A DNA stretch of 33,891 nucleotides from contig JAJBUH010000091.1 in assembly GCA_020860445.1 (NCBI GenBank), forward strand, positions 1 through 33,891. Direction: 5' to 3'. Under the pieces are notes generated by a model, which saw only the letters and a list, made by a program, of their open reading frames with translations, did not search any database and had not been told where the DNA came from. Each line of letters begins with the position of its first letter. Positions within the stretch are counted from its first letter, which is position 1. Shown here in pieces: positions 23,098-31,156 of this stretch. The DNA comes from Bacteroidales bacterium. Its GTDB lineage: Bacteria > Bacteroidota > Bacteroidia > Bacteroidales > Muribaculaceae. The position numbers and the translations under genes are program-made.

Positions 23098-25479
23098 ATG
23101 TTCAACGCAAAGATTATCAGAAACGCGGCATTGATGCTTGCCGCTCTGCTGGCCAGCGCTTGCACCAAGACTCAGGAACAGTCGCAAATGTCGACCAACG
23201 TCAGCGACCGCCACGTGGTGGTGACTGCCGTCACTGACAACATAATCCGTGTGGAGAGCGCCGCCGAGGGCCAACAGGCACTGCCCTCGCGCGCCACTGT
23301 GCTCGACGGCCTGGCTCAAGGCGCCAAGGTAAAAGTGTCGAAAAGCAGCGACGTGCTCTCTACCCCTTCGGGCCTCACGGCTACCCTCAACAAGGCCGAT
23401 GGCAATACCTCGATCAACGGTGGCGTCAACAAAATCGTCAACTCGACCAACGAGCCTATCATATTGCCTGACGGGCGCCAGTGCATCACGCTCAAGACAA
23501 CATCGCGCGGCGCATATTACGGAGCCGGCGAACGCGGACACAGCATCAATCTGCGCGGCGACACGCTGGTGATGTACAATCGACAGAATTACGGTTACAC
23601 CCAGGGCGACCCGCGCATCTCGCAGATGAACATTACGATGCCTCTGTTCATATCGTCTGACGGCTTTGCCATCCTCTTTGACGACTACGCAGCAGCCGAA
23701 ATGATTCTGGGCGAGGACGATACTATCAAATATATCACCGAGAATCCCAATCCGATCACCTATTATTATATCAACGGCGCTGAGACCATCGCTGATGTGA
23801 CACGCGAACTCACCAGCCTCACTGGTCGCCAGCCCCTGCCGCCGCTGTGGAGCCTTGGCTATATCACATCTAAATACGGTTATCACAATGAGAAAGAGAC
23901 CGTCGGAGCCATAGATTCGCTCAAAAAGCGCGGTTATCCCGTCGATGGCATCGTGCTTGACCTGTATTGGTACGGCAAGGAGCAAGACATGGGTCGCCTG
24001 GCTTGGGAGCCCAAGCAATGGCCTAACCCCGAGAAGATGCTTGCCAACCTCAAGGATCAGAACGTAAACCTCATAGCCATCTCCCAGCCCTACGTGCTGC
24101 GCAATGGCAAAGCTATCGATAATTACAACGAGCTGGCACCCAAGGGCATGTTTATGGCCGACACCACTGGCCAAGGGCCGCAAGAAGTGACCATCTGGGT
24201 GGGCGAAGGAGGTATGTTCGACGTTTCCAACCCCGACACTCGCGCTTGGATGCGCCAACGCTACAAAGAGCTCACCGATGGCGGAATCACCGGATGGTGG
24301 GGCGACCTGGGCGAACCCGAAGTGCATCCCAATGGCTTGCACCACAATGGCTTGACTTCGCGCCAATACCATAACCAGTATGGCAACGACTGGAGCGAAA
24401 TCATCTCTGAGCTATTCGCTGAGGAATATCCCGACACCCGACTTGTGACAATGATGCGCGGTGGTACCACCGGTCTGCAGCGCTATTCAGTGTTCCCCTG
24501 GTCGACCGACGTGTCGCGCTCGTGGGGCGGACTGCAACCCCAGGTGACCATCATGCTCAACTCGGGTCTGAGCGGCCTGGGCTACATGGGCCACGATGTG
24601 GGCGGTTTTGCTGTCGACAAGGAGCACCCCGAGGATGCCGAGCTGTATGTGCGCTGGCTGCAACTGGGTACCTTCTCGCCCATGCTGCGCACCCACGCCC
24701 AATACAAGGCCGAACCTTACCACTATCCCAAGTACGCCTCAATCATCCTGCCGCTGATCAAGGAGCGCTATCGCTGGTTGCCATACAACTACACCTTGGC
24801 TTATGAGAATGCTCAATACGGCTATCCGCTGGTGCGTCCGCTCAACTTCACCGAGGCTGGCAGCCACGCTTACGATGCCATCAATGATGAGTACCTGTGG
24901 GGCTCGGAGGTGCTGATTGCACCGGTGTTGACCCAGGGCGCAACCGAGCGCGAGGTAACTTTCCCGCAAGGCACTTGGGTTGACTTCAAGGCTCCCTTCA
25001 CTCAGTATCAAGGCGGTTCGACCGTCACCTATCCAGCTCCGCTCGAGGTGCTGCCTATGTTTGCCAAGGCTGGCGCGTTTATCCCAATGGCTGACAATGC
25101 CATGACCTCGACTGCTGATTACGATCCGGCCAATCTGACGGTGCAATTCTTCCCGGTCGAGGGCGTAAGCTCAGAATTTACCCTCTATGATGACAACCGC
25201 CTTGACCCCAAGGCTCTTGAGAAGGGCGAATACCGCCTGATCCATTTCAAGGGCGAATATCAGGATGGCACCATCACGGTAAGCATATCCACCGAAGGGA
25301 CCTATCCTGGCGCAGCCGACGAACTCAACTTCCTATTGGTATTCAATGGGGTAAAGCCTGAGGTACAAAGCATAGGCCTAAATGCAGGCGATGGCACGCA
25401 GACCACCTACAATGGCCAAGCCGCCATGGGTGTCAAATTCAATCCCTCGCAATCCCCCATTGTGACCGTGCAACCTTGA
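23098..25479 (+). CDS. GH31 family glycoside hydrolase, lipoprotein
   Basis: 793 residues. The signal peptide ends in a lipobox (LLASAC, Cys22), so the enzyme is envelope-anchored. The N-terminal beta-sandwich of GH31 is followed by the TIM barrel: GIVLDLYWYGKEQDMG, the nucleophile region WWGDLGEPEVHPNG (Asp403) and the acid/base region FPWSTDVSRSWGG (Asp471), then GYMGHDVGGF. C-terminal beta domains follow (WVDFKAPFTQYQGGSTVTYP). The family cuts alpha-linked glucosides or xylosides with retention; the substrate is not readable. The gene is not in a visible SusC/SusD locus. Its stop codon overlaps the first 48-bp repeat. Confidence 0.93.
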   Translation: MFNAKIIRNAALMLAALLASACTKTQEQSQMSTNVSDRHVVVTAVTDNIIRVESAAEGQQALPSRATVLDGLAQGAKVKVSKSSDVLSTPSGLTATLNKADGNTSINGGVNKIVNSTNEPIILPDGRQCITLKTTSRGAYYGAGERGHSINLRGDTLVMYNRQNYGYTQGDPRISQMNITMPLFISSDGFAILFDDYAAAEMILGEDDTIKYITENPNPITYYYINGAETIADVTRELTSLTGRQPLPPLWSLGYITSKYGYHNEKETVGAIDSLKKRGYPVDGIVLDLYWYGKEQDMGRLAWEPKQWPNPEKMLANLKDQNVNLIAISQPYVLRNGKAIDNYNELAPKGMFMADTTGQGPQEVTIWVGEGGMFDVSNPDTRAWMRQRYKELTDGGITGWWGDLGEPEVHPNGLHHNGLTSRQYHNQYGNDWSEIISELFAEEYPDTRLVTMMRGGTTGLQRYSVFPWSTDVSRSWGGLQPQVTIMLNSGLSGLGYMGHDVGGFAVDKEHPEDAELYVRWLQLGTFSPMLRTHAQYKAEPYHYPKYASIILPLIKERYRWLPYNYTLAYENAQYGYPLVRPLNFTEAGSHAYDAINDEYLWGSEVLIAPVLTQGATEREVTFPQGTWVDFKAPFTQYQGGSTVTYPAPLEVLPMFAKAGAFIPMADNAMTSTADYDPANLTVQFFPVEGVSSEFTLYDDNRLDPKALEKGEYRLIHFKGEYQDGTITVSISTEGTYPGAADELNFLLVFNGVKPEVQSIGLNAGDGTQTTYNGQAAMGVKFNPSQSPIVTVQP

Positions 25480-25610
25480 TTTGCTACACAGAGGCGACCC
25501 TACGGGCCGCGCTGCTGGCGCGATTGATTTGCTCCACAGAGACGACCCTACGGGCCGCGCTGCTGGCGCGATTGATTTGCCACACAGAGACGACCCTACG
25601 GGCCGCGCTG
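25478..25610. repeat. 2.8 tandem copies of a 48-bp repeat
   Basis: Copies start at 25478, 25526 and 25574, differing at only a few bases; the third is cut to 37 bp. Each holds CGACCCTACGGGCCGCGCTG. The period is a multiple of three, which creates a spurious ORF with a 16-residue repeat. The block begins at the GH31 stop and is followed after 6 bp by the ribE leader heptamers. Confidence 0.92.
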
Positions 25611-25616
25611 GGAGAA

Positions 25617-25644
25617 TTACTTATTACTTTTTACTTATTACTTA
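25617..25644 (+). repeat. Four tandem heptamers before the ribE start
   Basis: TTACTTA, TTACTTT, TTACTTA, TTACTTA, then GATTACA and the GTG start. It is nearly the same sequence as the leader of the S41 protease 25 kb away. Confidence 0.85.
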
Positions 25645-25651
25645 GATTACA

Positions 25652-26263
25652 GTGTTTTCAGGAATAGTAGAAGAAGCCGCTCAGGTGGTCGAGGCTCGAC
25701 ACTCTGATGGCAACTTGGTGCTGAGAGTGAAATGCTCCTTCGCCAACGAATTGAAGATTGACCAGTCGGTGTCGCACAACGGCGTATGCCTGACTGTAGT
25801 GGAGATAGCCCCCGACGGCACCTACGCCGTAGTGGCCATCCAAGAGACCCTCGACCGCACTAACCTCGGCGACCTCAAGCCCGGGCCACTGGTCAACCTT
25901 GAGCGCTCGATGCTGATGAATGGGCGCCTCGACGGCCACATCGTGCAGGGCCATGTCGATTGCACCGCTATTTGCACCGCTGTCGAGGATGTCGAGGGCA
26001 GCAAGTACTACAAATTTGAGTATGACATCCCAGACGAGATGGCAGCCAAGGGGTATGTGACCGTAGAGAAAGGTTCGATCACGGTCAACGGCGTGAGCCT
26101 CACGGTGTGCGACAGCGAACCGCGCTCGTTCCGCGTGGCCATCATACCCTACACCTTTGAGCATACCAATTTCTGCCAAATCGAGGTGGGCACACGCGTC
26201 AACCTCGAGTTTGACATCATCGGCAAATACATCGCTCGCCTCTTCCCTGAGCGCGAATTGTAA
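25652..26263 (+). CDS. ribE: Riboflavin synthase, alpha chain
   Basis: 203 residues from a GTG start; the N-terminus MFSGIVEEAA matches the conserved beginning of the family, so the GTG is well supported. Two lumazine-binding repeats are visible, about 1-97 (HNGVCLTVVEI) and 98-203 (VNGVSLTVCD). The enzyme joins two 6,7-dimethyl-8-ribityllumazine molecules to give riboflavin; it acts as a trimer in the cytoplasm. No FMN riboswitch is visible in the 170-bp leader, which is made of 48-bp repeats and heptamers. No other riboflavin gene is in the window. Confidence 0.96.
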   Translation: MFSGIVEEAAQVVEARHSDGNLVLRVKCSFANELKIDQSVSHNGVCLTVVEIAPDGTYAVVAIQETLDRTNLGDLKPGPLVNLERSMLMNGRLDGHIVQGHVDCTAICTAVEDVEGSKYYKFEYDIPDEMAAKGYVTVEKGSITVNGVSLTVCDSEPRSFRVAIIPYTFEHTNFCQIEVGTRVNLEFDIIGKYIARLFPEREL

Positions 26264-26307
26264 GCGAAGGGCCTTTCTCAAACCGAGCCTGACGGCTCTG
26301 AAACCTC

Positions 26308-26492
26308 AAAACCGCAAGGACATAAAACCGCAAGGACATAGACACATAAGGACATAAAGCCAGAATAAAGATGGTCTTATGTCCTTATGTTTTATAAGTT
26401 CTTATGTTTTATAAGTTCTTATGTTTCTTATGTCCTTATGGTTTTATGGTTGCGGTTTTTATGGTTGCGGTTTTATGTCCTTGTGGCTTTAT
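26308..26492. repeat. 16-bp-unit repeats forming a large fold-back
   Basis: The left part has two identical units AAAACCGCAAGGACAT (26308-26323, 26324-26339) and a third diverged one (26340-26355). The right part (26377-26492) holds the reverse-complement words (ATGTCCTTATG, GGTTGCGGTTTT) in several copies. Together they can fold back over nearly 190 bp. It occupies most of the first half of the 514-bp gap after ribE. Confidence 0.85.
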
Positions 26493-26497
26493 GGTAA

Positions 26498-26530
26498 AAT
26501 GAGCTTTCAAGCTCATTATAAATTTTTTTA
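26498..26530 (+). terminator. Terminator downstream of ribE
   Basis: AATGAGCTT and AAGCTCATT form a 9-bp stem with a TC loop, followed by ATAAATTTTTTTA. It is the simplest terminator in the ribE downstream gap. Confidence 0.75.
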
Positions 26531-26572
26531 TATTACTAATCTATTTTTATTTTGATAAATTTGGAAAATTTT

Positions 26573-26603
26573 ATTGAGAATTAAGATAATTTGATTATCT
26601 TTG
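26573..26603 (+). promoter_or_regulatory. Probable promoter of the envelope locus
   Basis: TATCTTTG (26596-26603) matches the -7 box; ATTG (26573-26576), 19 bp upstream, is three of four for TTTG. The first ATG is 174 nt away, an unusually long leader (26604-26777) in which I see no gene. Confidence 0.6.
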
Positions 26604-26777
26604 CCGATGAAACTGCCGCCTTGTGCCAAGAGTGGCTTTTTGCGGCTCAGGGAGAGATAAGAAAGGGAGCGACACACCGGTTCCCCATCCCTCAGCTCAT
26701 CTCGCGACCCTTGTCCTTGTTAACTGCTAATATTACTCCCCTCTCAGGGAACCAGAGGCTTAAACCAATCTCTCGAT

Positions 26778-27390
26778 ATGAGAAAAAGCATCATCTTCGC
26801 CCTCGTGGCTATGTTGATCGGCATCGTAGGATGCCAGTCAATCTGCGCTCAGTCGCTGACTTATGAGCAAGAAAAAGAAATCAAAGAGCAAGCCAAGAAA
26901 GACGCCAAAAAAAGAGGCAAAGCGCTTGACGAAAGAGAAATGGGTATATTCAGGCTCTGGCTCGCTTGAGACTGCCCTCTACAATTACTATGTGAAGACC
27001 GCCGAAGGCCAACCCCTCGCTGCTTCGCCCCAGACCGTCACCGACGCCTACAGCGTGGCTCGTGGCGAATCTCTGGCCCGCTCAGCCGCCGAGACTGACT
27101 TCGCTCGCGAAATCCGCGTTGCCATCGCCGGCCAAATCAGCACTCACCAGGGCGAAAGCGCTGACATCGAGATCGCCGACATCGAGAAGAAACTCGCTGC
27201 CGAACTCAAAGGCGACATCATCAAGTGCTTCACTCTGTACAAGCAGGTAGGTTCGAAAAATTACACCGTGCGCTCATACTTCACTCGCCCCAACCTGGAG
27301 AGTGCCTCCGGCAGTGCTCGCATCTCAAAGTCGGTTGAAGAGGAAATCGAACTCGCCAAGAAAATCGGCGGCCAAGCCACTGGCCAATAA
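26778..27390 (+). CDS. LPP20-like exported protein, frameshifted at an A7 run
   Basis: The first frame (26778-26969) has a signal peptide (RKSIIFALVAMLIGIVGCQS, with ICAQS after it) and a charged stretch. The second frame (to 27390) carries the body, KEKWVYSGSGSLETALYNYY, AEGQPLAASPQTV and ARSAAETDFAREIRVAIAGQ, typical of LPP20-like secreted proteins. The frames join cleanly if the A7 run at 26907-26913 is read as A6, giving ...KKEAKRLTKEKW. The joined protein is about 203 residues. Function unknown. A diverged, internally deleted inverted copy is at 33583-33815. It leads the envelope locus. Confidence 0.7.
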
Positions 27391-27411
27391 TCCCCTATTC
27401 TCGCCGACGCT

Positions 27412-29334
27412 ATGCGTAGAATCTTACTCATGACTATAGCAATAGCCCTCGGGCTATTGCTTGGCCATGCGCAATCACAATCTCAGGCCGAGCGCATCGA
27501 CCGAATCAAAAACGACACCTCCAACCGTTACTATTGGGGTGAAGGCAGAGGAGCCACTGACCGCGAAGCCATGGCCACAGCCCTCGAGGATCTGAGCCGA
27601 CAGATTAGCGCCAAAGTCGATTTCATCGAGACTGAGACTGGCTCATCAACCAATACAGCCGAGGAGGTGCGCCTCATACAGGAGCGCACCATCACGTCGT
27701 GTCTCAATATCCAAGGCTACCAAAAAATAACCTACGAATCTTCGGCTGACCAAGCGGCTCCATATCGCGCGTTTCTCTACTACGAGCGCAGCAAATTTCA
27801 GGAGGCTCGCCAGGCCGAACTCAAACGTCTGCGCCAGCGTGTGCTCGACCTCATCGACGAGGCAGCCGATCAGGAAGAGAAAATGAACATTGCAGATGCC
27901 CTGCGTCTCTACAACTGGGCTCTCAATCTGGCCAACTACTATGGCATAGCCGACAAAGACCCCATCACCGAGAATCGCAACATCGACCTGTGGTGCACTG
28001 ACAAAATCAAGCAAATCCTCACCAATATCGATGTCGAGCTTGACCAGGAGGTTGACTACAACGACAGCATGTACGACAAATATGCCATCAACTCTCATGT
28101 GACTTATTACGGATTTCCGGTTACCGCCCTCGACATCAAATATGACGATGGCGAGAGCAACAAGGATCTGCGTGTACGCAATGGCGAGGGCACGCTGCTG
28201 TTTCCCGACCTCAGCGGCATGAATGCCATCTCGATGCACATCAAATACCACTATTCGGGCGACAACGAACTCACCCAGGAGATGAAGATTGTCTACGACA
28301 ACCCGACAGTGAGATTTGACGAGTATTCTCTGCGCAAGATTCCCTTCCAGACAAACGGCAACAAGCTGGTAGCCAAGACAAATGGCAAGACCCAGCAAGT
28401 GACCAAGGTAGCCAAGGAATCGACCAGCGCTGTGACATCTTATGCCAAGGGCCTGGCCGAAGAGGTTGACCATCGCTATCTGACTGGCGACCAAGCTACG
28501 CCTTATGTCACTGTGGCACAGACATTGGAGAGCGCCTTGCGCGCTGGAGACCTCACCTCGGTTTCGCCATGGCTGTCGACCCAAGCCCAGAAGCAGCTCA
28601 CCGACCTGTTCAAGACTGGCAAAGTGTCGGTGGTGAAGAAAGGCGAATACTCGGTAGAGCAAGCCGACCACTATGTGCGTTGCGGCTCTATACCAATCTC
28701 AGTCAAGAATGGCGGCAACACTCGCAACGAGAGGCTGGTGCTTCGCTTTGACGACAATCAGAAGGTTGAGAGCATCTCTTTGGCTCTGAGCGCTGATGCC
28801 GAGAATGACATCTTTGAGAAGGGTTCTGACTGGGCTCTCGATTCTCGCTACGCCTTGCTCAAATTCATGGAGGACTATCAGACGGCTTTTGCGCTGCGCG
28901 ATGCCGACTATCTGGATGCAATCTTCAATGGCAATGCCGTGATTATCACTGGTGTGCTGAAAAGCACCCAGAATGATTACTTCATCGATGGTGGCCGTAT
29001 CCTCAGCAACGCGGATGATAATGTGATATATCGCCAATATTCAAAAGACGCATACATCCAGCATCTGCGCGACCTATTCTCAAACCCCTACAACAAATAC
29101 CTCTATCTGGTGTTTGACGATGCTCGCATCGACAAGGCACCGGCTCCGAGCTCGATGCGCGAAGTATTCTGGATTGAGCTTAAGCAACATTACAACTCAT
29201 CAATCTATTCCGATACGGGCTATCTGACCTTGCAAATCGGCATGCGCAGCGAGGGCTCACAGATATATGTGCGCACCTGGACACCCCACGAACTCGACCT
29301 GCGCGACATGAAGCAACGTTACCCGATAAACTAA
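27412..29334 (+). CDS. Exported LPP20-like protein with NTF2-like C-terminal part
   Basis: 640 residues. Signal peptide at 1-22 (ILLMTIAIALGLLLGHAQS). Residues about 35-150 resemble the LPP20/FlgO-type domain: YYWGEGRGATDREAMATALE, then LSRQISAKVDF. A helical stretch follows (EARQAELKRLRQRVLDLIDE; ALRLYNWALNLANYYG) like a TPR-type segment, a beta-rich middle, and a C-terminal region (about 480-600, LKFMEDYQTAFALRDADYLD) that looks NTF2-like. Likely periplasmic or outer-membrane associated. It lies 21 bp after the frameshifted LPP20-like gene. The NTF2-like label is a guess from pattern. Confidence 0.75.
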   Translation: MRRILLMTIAIALGLLLGHAQSQSQAERIDRIKNDTSNRYYWGEGRGATDREAMATALEDLSRQISAKVDFIETETGSSTNTAEEVRLIQERTITSCLNIQGYQKITYESSADQAAPYRAFLYYERSKFQEARQAELKRLRQRVLDLIDEAADQEEKMNIADALRLYNWALNLANYYGIADKDPITENRNIDLWCTDKIKQILTNIDVELDQEVDYNDSMYDKYAINSHVTYYGFPVTALDIKYDDGESNKDLRVRNGEGTLLFPDLSGMNAISMHIKYHYSGDNELTQEMKIVYDNPTVRFDEYSLRKIPFQTNGNKLVAKTNGKTQQVTKVAKESTSAVTSYAKGLAEEVDHRYLTGDQATPYVTVAQTLESALRAGDLTSVSPWLSTQAQKQLTDLFKTGKVSVVKKGEYSVEQADHYVRCGSIPISVKNGGNTRNERLVLRFDDNQKVESISLALSADAENDIFEKGSDWALDSRYALLKFMEDYQTAFALRDADYLDAIFNGNAVIITGVLKSTQNDYFIDGGRILSNADDNVIYRQYSKDAYIQHLRDLFSNPYNKYLYLVFDDARIDKAPAPSSMREVFWIELKQHYNSSIYSDTGYLTLQIGMRSEGSQIYVRTWTPHELDLRDMKQRYPIN

Positions 29335-29354
29335 TCCCTACAACTTACTACTGT

Positions 29355-31139
29355 ATGAATAAATTCCTTACTCTTATATTGGCACTATGCGTGAGCCTAA
29401 GCGCTCTGGCTGACCTCAAAGTCAAAGATGGCAAAATCGAAAAGATAGCCAGCGGCGGCTCAGAGGTCGAGGGCACGGGCCTGGGCTCAAAGAATATGAC
29501 CTCGGCAGCCCTCGAATGGCCGACCAAGGACCCAAACAACCACGAGGTCGAGAAGCGCGGCACCGTGGTCAACCCCGTAGTGCTGGTGCGTATCAACTTT
29601 GAGGGCATTCCTGACGAGGAGATTGACAAGATCAAGATTGTGCCTGACGATGGCAACAACTGGGCCGGCTCGAATTTCTATACCGACAATGGTCGCCGCC
29701 GCTACTATCTGTTCATGTCGTCGCAAGTCAACCGCATCGATGTCAATAGCTCGAAATATGGCACTGGCCGCATCTTGGTCAACAATATCGAGATGGACCA
29801 TCACGACATCTGGGAGGTCACCATTATCACCGACCAGAAGCAAAACATCACAATCCGGCCCAAGCTCGACCCGGGCGTAGAGTGCCGCATCGTGCTGGAT
29901 GGCAAGACAGCTGAGAGCCAGCCGTCGAGCAATGCTCGATTTGAGGCCACATTTGGCAAGCATACCATCACCAACAACATCAACGCCGAATACGCCGAAA
30001 TCACTGTTGACGAGAATCACAACGTGTTTGAGCCCGACTGGCGCCATTTCCGCGACGTGACCATCAAGAGCAAGGACAAGGGCTGCCGCATCATCATCGA
30101 CGATGAGGAGCTGCAAGCTACCACTCCGGCTACCATCAGCCTCCCCTACGGCACTCACACCGTCAAGGTATTGCGCCATGCCGACGAAACAGACGAGCGC
30201 AATATCACTATCAATGCTACAAACCCGATTGAATACACCTTCGACCCAGTGCGTCGCAAGGCATTCACCGTGGCTGTGCGCGAGGGCAACACCCCAGTGG
30301 CCGCTACCCTGATTGTCAATGGCCAGTCAGCCGCTAAGTACACCATCGATGGCGTAGAGGGCGACCAAGAGGTGTGTTCGTTCAATCGCCCTATTGGCGA
30401 AACTCTCGAATTCCAAGCCACCAACTATTCGTCAAAGAAGTCAAAGACTGTCAAGGTCACCGACAATATGTCGACCGACATCGTAATTGCCCTCAAGAAA
30501 CGCTCTTACCACACGATGGTATGGCCGTGGCAGCGCGACTTTGATGCCGCACCAATGGGCGTGTCGGTGGGTTATGTGCGCAAGCAGCTCGTGACCTCGG
30601 GCGAGGGCGAGAAGCTGAAAGAGAATGGCGTATGGCCTGACGACGATGGTTCATGGCTCAATGGTATCCAGGCCGGTATCCACTTCCAGCCAGCCTTGTC
30701 TTGGGGACTCGGCCTCTACACTGGTATCTTCTATGAGTTCTACTACTCAACCAGTGACGAGTATGATGATTACAACAAATTCCAAGAGCACAACATATAT
30801 GTGCCTGCCCATCTTATGTATCGTCTGCGCCTCGCCGAACGCGCCTCAATAGCCGTGCACGGCGGTCTGGGCTTCAACTATGCAGTGTACGGAGCCTATA
30901 CCGATAGTGACGACTTTTATGAGGATTATACGGACTTCTATGGCGAGGACGGATGGCCCAAACGCTTCAATATGGCGGCCGAAATCAGCGTATCACTGCG
31001 TATCCATGCAGTAGCCTTTACTTTCACCTGGGCAAAAGGCATCACTGATCACAAATCATACAGCTCTTATGGCGACTACAAGACAGTGCAAAACAAGATG
31101 GCGTTTGGCCTGTCTTACGTATTCAGCGCTGGCAACTAA
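29355..31139 (+). CDS. PEGA-repeat protein with C-terminal outer-membrane beta-barrel
   Basis: 594 residues. Signal peptide FLTLILALCVSLSALA. After a beta-rich N-terminal part, three PEGA-like segments can be seen at about 165-225 (CRIVLDGKTAES, FGKHTI), 230-300 (CRIIIDDEELQATTPATISL, PYGTHTVKV) and 300-380 (ATLIVNGQSAAKYTI). From about 395 a membrane-barrel pattern follows (MGVSVGYVRK, WGLGLYTGIFYEFYYS, VHGGLGFNYAVYG), ending MAFGLSYVFSAGN, like small outer-membrane barrels. It is probably the membrane anchor of this locus. Twenty base pairs after the previous gene. Confidence 0.85.
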   Translation: MNKFLTLILALCVSLSALADLKVKDGKIEKIASGGSEVEGTGLGSKNMTSAALEWPTKDPNNHEVEKRGTVVNPVVLVRINFEGIPDEEIDKIKIVPDDGNNWAGSNFYTDNGRRRYYLFMSSQVNRIDVNSSKYGTGRILVNNIEMDHHDIWEVTIITDQKQNITIRPKLDPGVECRIVLDGKTAESQPSSNARFEATFGKHTITNNINAEYAEITVDENHNVFEPDWRHFRDVTIKSKDKGCRIIIDDEELQATTPATISLPYGTHTVKVLRHADETDERNITINATNPIEYTFDPVRRKAFTVAVREGNTPVAATLIVNGQSAAKYTIDGVEGDQEVCSFNRPIGETLEFQATNYSSKKSKTVKVTDNMSTDIVIALKKRSYHTMVWPWQRDFDAAPMGVSVGYVRKQLVTSGEGEKLKENGVWPDDDGSWLNGIQAGIHFQPALSWGLGLYTGIFYEFYYSTSDEYDDYNKFQEHNIYVPAHLMYRLRLAERASIAVHGGLGFNYAVYGAYTDSDDFYEDYTDFYGEDGWPKRFNMAAEISVSLRIHAVAFTFTWAKGITDHKSYSSYGDYKTVQNKMAFGLSYVFSAGN

Positions 31140-31156
31140 TAAAACCCTATTAGCCT

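Noticed and set aside
25478-25610. CRISPR-like array
   Set aside because: Units are directly adjacent and near-identical along their whole length, with no variable spacers.
25476-25667. 63-residue ORF with a 16-residue repeat
   Set aside because: Produced by the 48-bp tandem repeat, with no start signal and overlap into ribE.
27646-28671. 341-residue minus-strand ORF opposite the LPP20-like gene
   Set aside because: Antisense shadow; the + frame has a signal peptide and tight operon spacing.
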